Origin: Micromonospora trifolii
GTDB lineage: Bacteria; Actinomycetota; Actinomycetes; Mycobacteriales; Micromonosporaceae
Length of the DNA: 63,615 nucleotides
Assembly: GCF_022229005.1 (NCBI RefSeq)
Contig: NZ_JAKKFD010000036.1
Location: 1 to 63,615 of the forward strand
Direction of reading: 5' to 3'
This document shows, piece after piece, positions 8,347 to 15,803 of the stretch (positions are counted from its first letter, which is position 1; every line of letters begins with the position of its first letter). Both the position numbers and the translations under genes were made by a program. The notes beneath the pieces were generated by a model, which was not told the DNA's origin, did not search any database, and saw nothing but the letters and a program-made list of their open reading frames with translations.

Positions 8347-8880
8347 TCAGTAGAGCCACCGGTCGAGCACCCCGGGCCAGAAGTGGGTTCTGTGGTCGCC
8401 GTCCCCGAACGCGGGTGGGTCAAGCTCCCTGATGCGTTCCAACAGATCGGCGAGTTCCGCGAGCGCTTGCTCTTCGGCCTGTCCGTCCTCGTCCCAGCGG
8501 TCGATGACGGTTGAGCTGGTCAGCCAGGTACCAACCAGGTGCAGCGAACACAGCCAGTGGACGATCGTGGAGTTGACGAACCCGGCGCTGCCGTCCGGCG
8601 ACCATATTTGCACCTCACCGGTCCCCGGCGCGGCACCGTACACCGAGCGCGGGTCGTCGGAGTTCGCCAGCCGGTACATCGTTGGCTCTGCGTCGAATGA
8701 CACCGCACCGACGAGGTCTTCGATCAGCGGTACACCACAGGAGACCAGCGCGGCCTTCTGCTGCTCGGGAAGCCACCACCTCGCCACATCCGGCTCGGTA
8801 GCCCGCACCACCCGCCCGGTACCGGCCCAGGCCGTGACCGCTTCGAAGGCGGGAGGCAGCGGAAGGTCGTCAACCGGCAC
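8347..8880 (-). CDS. SUKH-4 family immunity protein
   Basis: A 177-residue acidic cytoplasmic protein with the SUKH-4 pattern: an early helix, WWLPEQQKAALVSCGVPL (start of the SUKH fold), GAVSFDAEPTMYRLANSDD, the strand EVQIWSPDGSAGFVNSTIVH, and a long C-terminal helix (EEQALAELADLLERIRELD). SUKH proteins neutralise toxins of polymorphic-toxin and contact-dependent systems. No toxin gene is seen nearby, so it is an orphan. Start GTG 8880 follows a TACCGT -10 box by 7 bases (leaderless). The frame is open further upstream, but that part runs into the 150-bp repeat and is not protein-like. Confidence 0.75.
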   Translation of the reverse strand: MPVDDLPLPPAFEAVTAWAGTGRVVRATEPDVARWWLPEQQKAALVSCGVPLIEDLVGAVSFDAEPTMYRLANSDDPRSVYGAAPGTGEVQIWSPDGSAGFVNSTIVHWLCSLHLVGTWLTSSTVIDRWDEDGQAEEQALAELADLLERIRELDPPAFGDGDHRTHFWPGVLDRWLY

Positions 8881-8932
8881 GCCGATGACGGTAGTCCGGG
8901 CAGGAGGCTTTGTCGTGGGTAACCTGCCGCCC

Positions 8933-9080
8933 CTGTACGTCTTCAAGGCGGCCCTGAACGGGCCGCACGCGCCGCCGCCTGGGCGCGCGTCCGTCGCTCC
9001 GCTGTCGCTACACGCCGGCCACGCGAAACGCCCGGCGACTGGCGCGAGAAGCGGGAAGCCCGAGGGGCCGCCGCGGACGA
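8933..9080. repeat. 150-bp direct repeat, copy 2
   Basis: Second copy of the element at 6949-7098, with the same perfect GCGGCCC/GGGCCGC hairpin (8948-8966). It lies immediately upstream of the SUKH-4 gene, in the second tandem element. The gene-free DNA around it (8881-8932 and 9081-9277) shows only GC-rich sequence. Confidence 0.75.
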
Positions 9081-9277
9081 TAGCGGCGAGAGTGGTGAAG
9101 GTTCGGGGGCCGGCAGCCGGCCGGGCCGCGCCCGAGCGGCGCGGGGTAGGGAGGCCCGCGCCGGTCCGCGCGGCAGGTCGCGGCCGTTGGGGTCGGGGTT
9201 GGCGGCGCGAGTGTGCCGGGCCGGCCATGCCTACTATTGACCATCAATGCTAGGCGCAACAGCAGGTCACGCAGCAA

Positions 9278-9351
9278 CTCGTCCGATTCGATCGACTACG
9301 CCCTAGCTGTTGATCAATACAACGCCACGTAACGGGCGCAGATGCCCTGAC
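9278..9351 (+). repeat. Attachment-site repeat, copy C (right boundary; attR-like)
   Basis: Third copy of the metH-end repeat, with the extended B/C upstream block and the core CAACGCCACGTAACGGGCGC, then AGATGCCCTGACCTGCG. The match to copy A continues through CCTGACCTGCG, so this is probably the original chromosomal right junction. No further copy occurs to the right. Confidence 0.75.
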
Positions 9352-9513
9352 CTGCGCCCGAGGTCGGGGCATGACCATGGATCAGCGGCCTTCCGGACTC
9401 CGGCGACCAAGCCGAGCGCACGAACGGCGGCATGAGGATGCATCAGGCCAGGATCGTGGGGTTGACTCGAAAACCGATTGCGTCTCCGGCCCCTGCTAAT
9501 GCAACGTACGGAC

Positions 9514-10302
9514 ATGATCAAGTCGGCTCGACTGCTTGCGGCCTACGACGAACAGCTCAGGACTGACGCCGAGACGCCGAGCGCGGTCTCGGTCACCCGA
9601 CTCGGGCCACTGCGTCTCGTGACCTTCGCGGATGGTAGTGGGTTTGTCACCTACCGCGATCTCGGCGGGGCGGACGCCGACACAATTCGCTGGCTCGTCC
9701 CAGAGGCGCTCGCTCACTACCAGACAGACCCCGGGATCGGCCGGGTCAAGTGGAAGGCGCGGGGGCACGACCATGCGCCGGGGTTGCACGAGGCGTTGCT
9801 GGACAATGGGTTCACCACGGATGAGCCTGAGTCGATCATGATTGGCGAGGCACGGCTACTAGCCGTTGACGTTCCGCTGCCCGAAGGCGTGACACTGCGT
9901 CGGGTCAGCGAGGAGGCGGACGTCCGCGCGATGAGTGCGATGCAGGACGAAGCCTTCGAAAATCCGGTGAGCGATGACATGGCGAACGCCCTCCTCCGCC
10001 GCCTGGCCCGCGATGACGGAATGGAGTTGTGGGTTGCGGAGGCGGAGGGACGGATTGTCAGTGCTGGCCGGCTGGAACCGGTGCGTGGAACCGACTTCGC
10101 CGGGATCTGGGGCGGCGCGACCCGTGCGGAGTGGCGCGGCCGCGGGATCTACCGCGCGTTGACCGCGGCGCGGGCCCGCTCAGCACTCCGAATGGGCAAG
10201 ACGCTCATCAACAGCGACTCGACCGAGTACTCGCGCCCGATCCTTGAACGCTACGGTCTGATCAAGGTGTCGACGACGACGCCCTACAACTGGCGGCGGT
10301 GA
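9514..10302 (+). CDS. GNAT-family N-acetyltransferase
   Basis: A 262-residue protein with a GNAT fold in its C-terminal half: GVTLRRVSEEADVRAMSAM (beta1-alpha1), MELWVAEAEGRIVSAGRLEP (beta2-beta4) and the acetyl-CoA loop ATRAEWRGRGIYRALTAARA, in which RGRGIYRAL corresponds to the Q/R-x-x-G-x-G/A pyrophosphate-binding motif. The N-terminal half (about 1-120) is a degenerate GNAT-like or family-specific domain. Substrate unknown. ATG 9514 (MIKSARLLAAYDEQ) is preferred over an in-frame ATG 15 bases earlier because the coding pattern starts there. It is the first gene to the right of the island. Confidence 0.82.
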   Translation: MIKSARLLAAYDEQLRTDAETPSAVSVTRLGPLRLVTFADGSGFVTYRDLGGADADTIRWLVPEALAHYQTDPGIGRVKWKARGHDHAPGLHEALLDNGFTTDEPESIMIGEARLLAVDVPLPEGVTLRRVSEEADVRAMSAMQDEAFENPVSDDMANALLRRLARDDGMELWVAEAEGRIVSAGRLEPVRGTDFAGIWGGATRAEWRGRGIYRALTAARARSALRMGKTLINSDSTEYSRPILERYGLIKVSTTTPYNWRR

Positions 10303-10353
10303 GCGCCCCTTTTCGCGGCCCCGTCCGGATTTAAGGCGAGAGAAGACTGCGTA

Positions 10354-10602
10354 ATGGGTGTCGATCCTGTACTAAGGGCCGCCCTGCGCCAGCTCCGCAG
10401 CGTGCGGTCCCAGCGCCCGGCTGATTCTGCTGATCCCTGCGAATTTGCTGTGTGGCGCGAAGCGATGGCTGCGGTCCTGGATGAACTGGCCCAAGTCATG
10501 CCCTTCCCGGAAGACCGAGCCCTTGCTTGCATGGAAGCAGAGGCTGCCCATGCTGAGGCGGCAGTGCTGCGTGCGGCGGCCAGAACGTGGCATCACAGTT
10601 GA
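10354..10602 (+). CDS. Small hypothetical protein
   Basis: An 82-residue, mostly helical protein (FAVWREAMAAVLDELAQV and EAEAAHAEAAVLRAAART) with no recognised domain, signal peptide or membrane segment. ATG at 10354 has GAGAGAAG about 9 bases upstream. The third-position GC bias is moderate, and it is spaced like the genes on either side. Confidence 0.5.
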   Translation: MGVDPVLRAALRQLRSVRSQRPADSADPCEFAVWREAMAAVLDELAQVMPFPEDRALACMEAEAAHAEAAVLRAAARTWHHS

Positions 10603-10656
10603 TCTAGAAATTGGACGAGGCCTTGCGAGCGCGGTATCGGGATCCGAGGTTAAGAC

Positions 10657-10944
10657 ATGGCGGACTGGGCGGACTGGAGCGAGGACGAGTATGTGCAGTA
10701 CCTGCACGACGAGCGCCGACGCTTTGCGTGGGTGATGCAGCGTTACGGGGGTCTCAACGCAACCCAAGCCAAGGCGGCGGCCGTGCAGCACTACCCCTTC
10801 GAGGCCAGCAATGCGCCGTACCGAGGGCTCGTCTTCCATGACGATGCATGGCACTGGGCGATGCTGAAGATCTACGGGGAGAGGTACTGGATCCAGCACC
10901 CGGAACTTGCCGAACCGCGGGCTGAGTACGGAGCGCTTGACTGA
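10657..10944 (+). CDS. Small conserved-looking hypothetical protein
   Basis: A 95-residue soluble protein, rich in Trp, Tyr and His (WADWSEDEYVQYLHDERR and YRGLVFHDDAWHWAML). The density of aromatic residues and the good ribosome site (GAGG 8 bases before the ATG) argue for a real protein. No known domain recognised. It follows the 82-residue gene by 54 bp and could be cotranscribed with it. Confidence 0.6.
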   Translation: MADWADWSEDEYVQYLHDERRRFAWVMQRYGGLNATQAKAAAVQHYPFEASNAPYRGLVFHDDAWHWAMLKIYGERYWIQHPELAEPRAEYGALD

Positions 10945-11061
10945 ACCTTCACCGCACAAACCCCCGTCGGCTCCTGGGTGGGCGGCACTTCGGTTGAGCT
11001 GCCATCGGAGCAGCCAAGCCGCCGAACAGCAGCGGGCACCGGCAACCTGAGGCGCAGGTGA

Positions 11062-11433
11062 TTGACCGACCGGGAGATCGGCCCGGACCTGGACGGCTTC
11101 GTGTGGGCAGTGCGCTGGCAGCCGCTCTACCCAGGTGCCAAGGTGGTGGCGGACTCCGAGTGTGCGCGGTCGTGGGCTGACAAGATCGGCATTCCCTTTC
11201 ACGAGGTGCACTTGGAGATGAACGCTCACGCCATCGCTCTCGTCTTCAGCGACCTTGAGGTGACGGAGGCGGGGGAGGGCTACGCGCCCTTCACGGTCAC
11301 CGAAGACGTCGACGGTCAGCCCGGTGCGCTCGCCCTGATGGAGACACGCTTCTGCCTGGCAGCGAGCTCCCACCTGTTGGCGTTCACCTCGATGCGGTTG
11401 TCATCGACCACGTTGCTCACAACTGGCAGGTGA
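11062..11433 (+). CDS. Hypothetical protein with TTG start
   Basis: A 123-residue protein. The first 80 residues are protein-like (DGFVWAVRWQPLYPGAKVV, then IALVFSDLEVTEAGEG); the last part, SSHLLAFTSMRLSSTTLL, is less so. A TTG directly after an in-frame stop has GAGG 9 bases upstream; the next in-frame start is GTG at 11101. No family recognised. It may be a truncated or frameshifted gene. Confidence 0.4.
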   Translation: MTDREIGPDLDGFVWAVRWQPLYPGAKVVADSECARSWADKIGIPFHEVHLEMNAHAIALVFSDLEVTEAGEGYAPFTVTEDVDGQPGALALMETRFCLAASSHLLAFTSMRLSSTTLLTTGR

Positions 11434-11548
11434 GGCTTCGGCCGGCCGGATCTCGAACCCAGGGCCTGAGTGACTAGCGAGGTTGCACGAGGCCGGAGAC
11501 GCCTGCCACGCCATTCGGCTCAGCCCGGCCAGGTGAGACGCTGTATCG

Positions 11549-12292
11549 ATGCGACAGGTCACAGTGCTCGGCAGCTCCGGTGCCTACCCCGAGCCAGGCC
11601 GTGCCTGTAGCGGCTTCGCTGTGGACTGGGACGGCTACCGCCTGGTACTTGATCTGGGCTACGCCACGCTGCCGCGGTTGCTCGGGCACTGGCCTGATGG
11701 TGCTGTGGACGCCGTCGTCATCACCCATGAGCACCCGGATCACTGCGTCGACCTGCACGGTCTGTTCAGGATGCGCTTCTACGGTCGGCCGGGCGGACCA
11801 CGGCTGCCGTTGTACTGTCCGCCCGGCGTGCTCGACCGCCTCGGCGGCTTGGAGCCCGATGTCGACCTGCACGCGGTATTCGACCTGCACCCATTACCCG
11901 GCAGCTACCGGGTCGGGCCGTTCGACCTCACCGGGTTGTCTCTGCCGCACTTCGTGCCCAACGCCGGCATCCGGATTGAGGCGGACGGAATTGCCGTGGC
12001 CTACTCCGGGGACACGGGGCCGGCTCCCGCGCTGGCCGAGTTGGGCCGTGGCGCCGACCTGTTCATCGTCGAGGCGACGGACCACGACGGCGAGACAAGC
12101 CGTCCCACCCGAAACCTCATGACCTCCACCGAAGCCGGTCTGTGGGCTCGCCGGGCGGGTGCCCGCCGCCTGATGCTCACCCACTTCTGGCCGGGCAATG
12201 ACCGGGCAGCTGCGGTGGCGGCAGCGCAGGTGGAGTTCGAGGGCACCGTGCTGGCGGCTCAGGAAGGGCTCACCCTGATGCTTGGGACCTGA
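11549..12292 (+). CDS. MBL-fold metallo-hydrolase (RNase Z-like)
   Basis: A 247-residue metallo-beta-lactamase-fold hydrolase. The metal site H60-x-H62-x-D64-H65 lies in VVITHEHPDHCVDLHGLF; further ligands fit SLPHFVPNAG, AYSGDTGP (the bridging Asp) and LMLTHFWPG near the end. The N-terminus TVLGSSGAYPEPGRACSGF is typical of the RNase Z/phosphodiesterase-like branch, but the long RNase Z arm is absent, so tRNA processing is unlikely. Substrate unknown. It runs toward the APH-like gene, the two stop codons being only 5 bp apart. Confidence 0.85.
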   Translation: MRQVTVLGSSGAYPEPGRACSGFAVDWDGYRLVLDLGYATLPRLLGHWPDGAVDAVVITHEHPDHCVDLHGLFRMRFYGRPGGPRLPLYCPPGVLDRLGGLEPDVDLHAVFDLHPLPGSYRVGPFDLTGLSLPHFVPNAGIRIEADGIAVAYSGDTGPAPALAELGRGADLFIVEATDHDGETSRPTRNLMTSTEAGLWARRAGARRLMLTHFWPGNDRAAAVAAAQVEFEGTVLAAQEGLTLMLGT

Positions 12293-12297
12293 CCGCC

Positions 12298-13194
12298 TCA
12301 GACCTTTGTGTTCGCCACGACCCGATCAAGGACGAGGCGGCCCATGTCGTACATGACGGGGTTGGTCTCGACGTAGTACCAGATGGCACCGAGAGCTTGT
12401 TCGAAGCTCCATGCCTTACTGCGCTCCCATTCCAGGTCGTCGCAACCCAGCTCGTCACGGAACACCGCTCGGGAGGCATCGTCGAAGAAATACCAGCCAC
12501 ACATGGCATCGAGGGCGGGATCGGCCGGCGCGAAGTCGCCGGTGTCGAGCACACCCACCAGCCGGCCGTCGGCCACCAACACGTTCAGCGGCTGCAGGTC
12601 GCCGTGGGACATGACGTCGGCCGACGTGTGCGGAAGCTCTCGGAAATGACTCCACAGACGCCGAAGCATCGGGACGTCGAGCAGACCCACGCTCTTCTCG
12701 AAACACTCCTCGACCCACTCGTCGTGGTCGGGTAGCTCGCCGCCACGATTGTCGCCCTGAAACCGGCGACCCTCGGTATCGGTGGCCCGAAGCGCGCTGA
12801 TCAGGGAGGCCAGGTCATGGGCGAGTCCCACGGACCCGTCGATGTCAACGGGGGCGATGCTCCCCGGAACCCACGACTGCACCGGCCACGGCAGCGGGTA
12901 GTCCTTTCCCGGGGCTCCGATCGCAATCGGCAGGGGAGCCGGGAAGGGGCTGTGTTCGGCGAAGCGCCGGGAGGCCTCGGCCTCGCGCGCGAGGAGTTCG
13001 GCGGCCACACTGACATTGCGCGACCGCAGCAGGAATCGGGCCGCCACACCGTCGCCGATGCGGAAGATGGCGTTCACGGTGCCGTTCGACTCGACGCGCC
13101 GGACCGGCGCCGTCTCCCATTGGGGAAACTGGCTGGCGATCAGCTCTCGGACGACGTCGTCGCTGATGGCGATCTCATCGTCATGCATGGCCAT
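12298..13194 (-). CDS. Aminoglycoside phosphotransferase (APH)-family kinase
   Basis: A 298-residue APH/choline-kinase-fold enzyme. The N-lobe has NGTVNAIFRIGDGVAARF (glycine-loop equivalent) and VAAELLAREAEASRRFAE. The catalytic Brenner-type motif is MSHGDLQPLNVLVADGRL, and LDTGDFAPADPALD is the metal-binding segment. The family phosphorylates aminoglycosides, macrolides or small metabolites; the target cannot be assigned. Start ATG 13194 (second ATG 13188) with GGAG upstream. The frame stays open further upstream but without coding character. Confidence 0.85.
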   Translation of the reverse strand: MAMHDDEIAISDDVVRELIASQFPQWETAPVRRVESNGTVNAIFRIGDGVAARFLLRSRNVSVAAELLAREAEASRRFAEHSPFPAPLPIAIGAPGKDYPLPWPVQSWVPGSIAPVDIDGSVGLAHDLASLISALRATDTEGRRFQGDNRGGELPDHDEWVEECFEKSVGLLDVPMLRRLWSHFRELPHTSADVMSHGDLQPLNVLVADGRLVGVLDTGDFAPADPALDAMCGWYFFDDASRAVFRDELGCDDLEWERSKAWSFEQALGAIWYYVETNPVMYDMGRLVLDRVVANTKV

Positions 13195-13431
13195 GCGGAA
13201 GATCTCCGATCCTGGTCGGCGAGACGGCACACGGTAGTCGATCACACTATCGGGCAGGCCTGGCCAGCCCTCAACGACGGAGCAGAATGACGGTGCCACG
13301 CCTAGCCTCCAGTCGTCCTGGCGAGCTGCCGCGCGGCAGACAGCCCGCCGTGGATGTCGAGAACGGCCGGGTGGCTCCGTCCTCGGGGAGGATGCGGTCA
13401 CTGTGACCGCACCAGAGCAGGGAGATCCAGC

Positions 13432-13872
13432 ATGGCGATCCAGCGGATGGACAACGTTCTCATCGTTGTCGAGGACCTCGACGCGGTCATCGCGTTCTTT
13501 GTCGAACTCGGCATGGAGTTGGAGGGGCGAGGGCCGGTGGAGGGGCGGTGGGTGGAGCGTGTCATCGGGATCGACGACGTCCGGCAGGAGGTCGCGATGC
13601 TGCGGACCCCGGACGGCCACGGCAAGGTCGAGTTGGCGATGTTCCACCGTCCGACGGCGATCAGCGCGGAACCGAAGGACGCGCCGGCGAACACGCTGGG
13701 CATTCGGCGGATCATGTTCGCCGTCGACGACATCGAGGACGTGATCACCCGGCTGCGTGGCCACGGCGCCGACCTCGTGGGGGAGTTGGAGCGGTACGAG
13801 GACGTCTACCGGCTCTGCTACGTCCGCGGCCCCGAGGGCATCATCGTCGGCCTGGCCGAACAGCTCCGCTGA
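13432..13872 (+). CDS. VOC-superfamily (glyoxalase/bleomycin-resistance fold) protein
   Basis: A 146-residue protein with two beta-alpha-beta-beta-beta modules: MDNVLIVVEDLDAVIAFFVE with ELGMELEGRG, and RRIMFAVDDIEDVITRLRGH with RLCYVRGPEGIIVGLAE. The closing G-P-E-G-I-x-x-x-L-A-E signature holds the C-terminal metal ligand position (Glu). Likely a lyase or dioxygenase-like enzyme of unknown substrate. ATG 13432 is preceded by GGGAG. Divergent from the APH-like gene. Confidence 0.85.
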   Translation: MAIQRMDNVLIVVEDLDAVIAFFVELGMELEGRGPVEGRWVERVIGIDDVRQEVAMLRTPDGHGKVELAMFHRPTAISAEPKDAPANTLGIRRIMFAVDDIEDVITRLRGHGADLVGELERYEDVYRLCYVRGPEGIIVGLAEQLR

Positions 13873-13900
13873 CGGCCGCCGCAGCTCGAGCCCACCCGCA

Positions 13901-13953
13901 ACGTCAGGGATGTAGGGCCTCGCGGGCGGCGGAGACCACTACATCCCTGACGT
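13901..13953. terminator. Long inverted repeat between convergent genes
   Basis: Perfect 15-bp arms (ACGTCAGGGATGTAG and its complement at 13939-13953) enclose a 23-base loop, between the convergent VOC and SDR genes. It can act as a bidirectional terminator, although no U-tract follows; a mobile intergenic palindrome is an alternative. Confidence 0.5.
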
Positions 13954-13994
13954 GATGCGGGACTTGAAGGAGCAGCAGCGGGCAGGCGGCGGGC

Positions 13995-14714
13995 TCAGGA
14001 GATCAGGGTGCCGCCGTCCACGGTCACCACCGTGCCGGTGGCGTAGGTCGCCCGCAGGAGGTAGACGAACGCCTCGGCAACCTCCTCGGGCTCGCCCACC
14101 CGACCGAGCGGAAGCGACCCACTGAGCTGCGCGTACATCTGCTCTCGGGTGTCGTTCGGTAGTGAGTTCCAGAGCGGTGAGCGGATCACGCCGGCCGAGA
14201 CGGCGTTGACCCGGATCGGGGCGAGTTCGACGGCGAGCGCGCGGACCAGCGCGTCGATCGCCCCGGTGATGCTGGCCGCGACGGACCAGCCGGCGCTGGG
14301 CCGGTGGTTGGCGGTGCCGGTGGTGAGGGTGATCGACCCACCGGGGCGCAGGTACGGCAGCGCCGCGTTGACCGCCGACAGCGAGCCGAAGTAGCGCAGG
14401 TCGAAGGCGGCCCGGGCGGCGGCGAGGTCGAGGGCGTCGACGGACATCAGCGCAAGGGGTTCACCGGCGGTGAAGACGAGATGGTCGAACGTCCCGAGAT
14501 CGTGGAACAGCCGGGACACGGCGTCGGGGTCGGTGAGGTTGGCGACGTACCCCTGGGTGGTGGTCGGCAGGGTCGTGAGGGCGCGGTCCACGCTGCGCTG
14601 GTTGCTGGAGGCGACCACGACCTGGGCGCCCTCGCGGGCGGCGCGGGCGGCGGTGGCGAGGCCGATCCCCGAGGTTCCGCCGAGTACGACGACGCGCTGG
14701 TCGATGAGGGTCAT
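13995..14714 (-). CDS. SDR-fold protein lacking the YxxxK catalytic pair
   Basis: A 239-residue short-chain dehydrogenase fold. The dinucleotide motif GGTSGIG (12-18) follows RVVVLG; NLTD, VFTAG (NNAG equivalent), RYFGSLSAVNAALPYL and the closing VTVDGGTLIS are all recognisable. In the active-site helix the sequence is WSVAASITGAIDALVRALAV, so alignment to YxASKAALEGLTRALAVEL puts Ala and Thr where the catalytic Tyr and Lys should be. A subgroup of SDR proteins shares this helix, so redox activity is uncertain. It is divergent from a LysR regulator that probably controls it. Confidence 0.85.
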   Translation of the reverse strand: MTLIDQRVVVLGGTSGIGLATAARAAREGAQVVVASSNQRSVDRALTTLPTTTQGYVANLTDPDAVSRLFHDLGTFDHLVFTAGEPLALMSVDALDLAAARAAFDLRYFGSLSAVNAALPYLRPGGSITLTTGTANHRPSAGWSVAASITGAIDALVRALAVELAPIRVNAVSAGVIRSPLWNSLPNDTREQMYAQLSGSLPLGRVGEPEEVAEAFVYLLRATYATGTVVTVDGGTLIS

Positions 14715-14829
14715 GATCGTGTCCTTCCGGATCGGGTGGTGGGAACGGTTACCACCGTGCTCCGCCGGGAACGCCGGCGTCCAAGACCTCTTTCACCGCC
14801 TGTGATGCCAGTTGAGCATCACTCCCGTC

Positions 14830-14844
14830 ATACCTTGCGGGTAT
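14830..14844. promoter_or_regulatory. LysR-type box (T-N11-A) in the SDR/LysR divergent region
   Basis: ATACC-TTGCG-GGTAT is a perfect inverted repeat carrying the T-N11-A signature (T14831 to A14843) of LysR-family binding sites. It lies 39 bp upstream of the LysR start and about 115 bp from the SDR start, the expected place for joint control of both genes. Confidence 0.6.
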
Positions 14845-14882
14845 CGTGGAACCGCCCGGAGCGGAAACCGGACGGGGGCAGG

Positions 14883-15803
14883 GTGGACGTTGATCTGCGC
14901 AAGCTCCGCTACTTCGTGGCGGTCGCGGAGGAGCTGCACTTCGGCCGGGCCGCCGCGCGGCTGCACATCGCCCAGCCGGTCCTGTCGCGCCAGATCCGGG
15001 CCTTCGAGCACGAACTGCGCGCCGAGCTCTTCGTCCGGGACCGCCGCTCCACCGTGCTGACCGACGCCGGCCGCCAGCTGTTGACCGATGCCGGTCCGCT
15101 GCTCGCCTCGGCCGAGGCCCTGCGGCGGCGGGTGCAACGGGTCGCACACGGTAGGCCGACGTTCACCATCGCGTTCATGCCGGGGGTTCTCGTCACCGCC
15201 GAGGCCCGTGCCATCGGTCAGCGGCACCCGGACCTGGCCGTCAACGTTGTCCGTACGTCCTGGGACGACCAGGCCGAGATCGTCCGCGAGGGGCGCGCGG
15301 ACGTCAGCTACGTGCGACTCCCGGTGGACCAGCGTGGCCTGCGCCTGCGCCCACTGTTCACCGAACCCCGCGTCGTCGTCCTACCCACCGATCACCGCCT
15401 GGCCGGCAAGGAGTCGGTCGACCTCGCCGAGTTGGTCGAGGAACGGCTCTTGCAGGACCCGGACGCGGTGCCGGAGTGGCGGGACCTACCGAACCGCCCG
15501 ACGGAGCCCGACCCCCGCCCCCGGCCCGAGCTGAACTCCGTGGAGGAGAAGCTGGAGCATGTCGCCGCGTACGCGGGGATGGTGATCCTGCCGTTGTCGA
15601 CGGCGACGTTCTACACGAGACCCGACGTCAGCCACGTGCCCGTCGCCGACCTCGGCCACAACCAGGTGTGCCTGGCCTGGGCCGAGGACAACCGGTCACC
15701 TCTGGTGCACGAGTTCGTCGAGATCGCCGCCCGGCAGGCCCCACAACCCGACGATCGACGCCACGGGGAGTCAGGCGGTGCCGATCGGGAAGGTCTCGCG
15801 TAG
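14883..15803 (+). CDS. LysR-family transcriptional regulator
   Basis: A 306-residue regulator. The N-terminal helix-turn-helix is classic: LRYFVAVAEELHFGRAAARL, HIAQPVLSRQIRAFEHELRA, LFVRDRRSTVLTDAG. The effector domain begins TFTIAFMPGVL and carries VNVVRTSWDDQAEIVREGRA plus DVSYVRLPVD. Start GTG 14883, 2 bases after GGGGGCAGG; the frame is open far upstream but only as antisense of the SDR gene. The last 11 codons overlap the convergent gene by 33 bp. Its operator is probably the box at 14830-14844. Confidence 0.92.
   Translation: MDVDLRKLRYFVAVAEELHFGRAAARLHIAQPVLSRQIRAFEHELRAELFVRDRRSTVLTDAGRQLLTDAGPLLASAEALRRRVQRVAHGRPTFTIAFMPGVLVTAEARAIGQRHPDLAVNVVRTSWDDQAEIVREGRADVSYVRLPVDQRGLRLRPLFTEPRVVVLPTDHRLAGKESVDLAELVEERLLQDPDAVPEWRDLPNRPTEPDPRPRPELNSVEEKLEHVAAYAGMVILPLSTATFYTRPDVSHVPVADLGHNQVCLAWAEDNRSPLVHEFVEIAARQAPQPDDRRHGESGGADREGLA

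Noticed and set aside
8881..9228. N-terminal extension of the SUKH-4 protein
   Set aside because: The open frame continues but crosses the 150-bp repeat, has Arg/Pro-rich low-complexity sequence and lies upstream of the promoter-like box.
12298..13764. A 488-codon version of the APH-like gene
   Set aside because: The upstream 190 codons are antisense to the VOC gene and lack coding pattern; ATG 13194 has a ribosome site.
14304..14882. An N-terminal extension of the LysR protein through the SDR gene
   Set aside because: It is the antisense of the SDR coding sequence; the helix-turn-helix starts right after GTG 14883.
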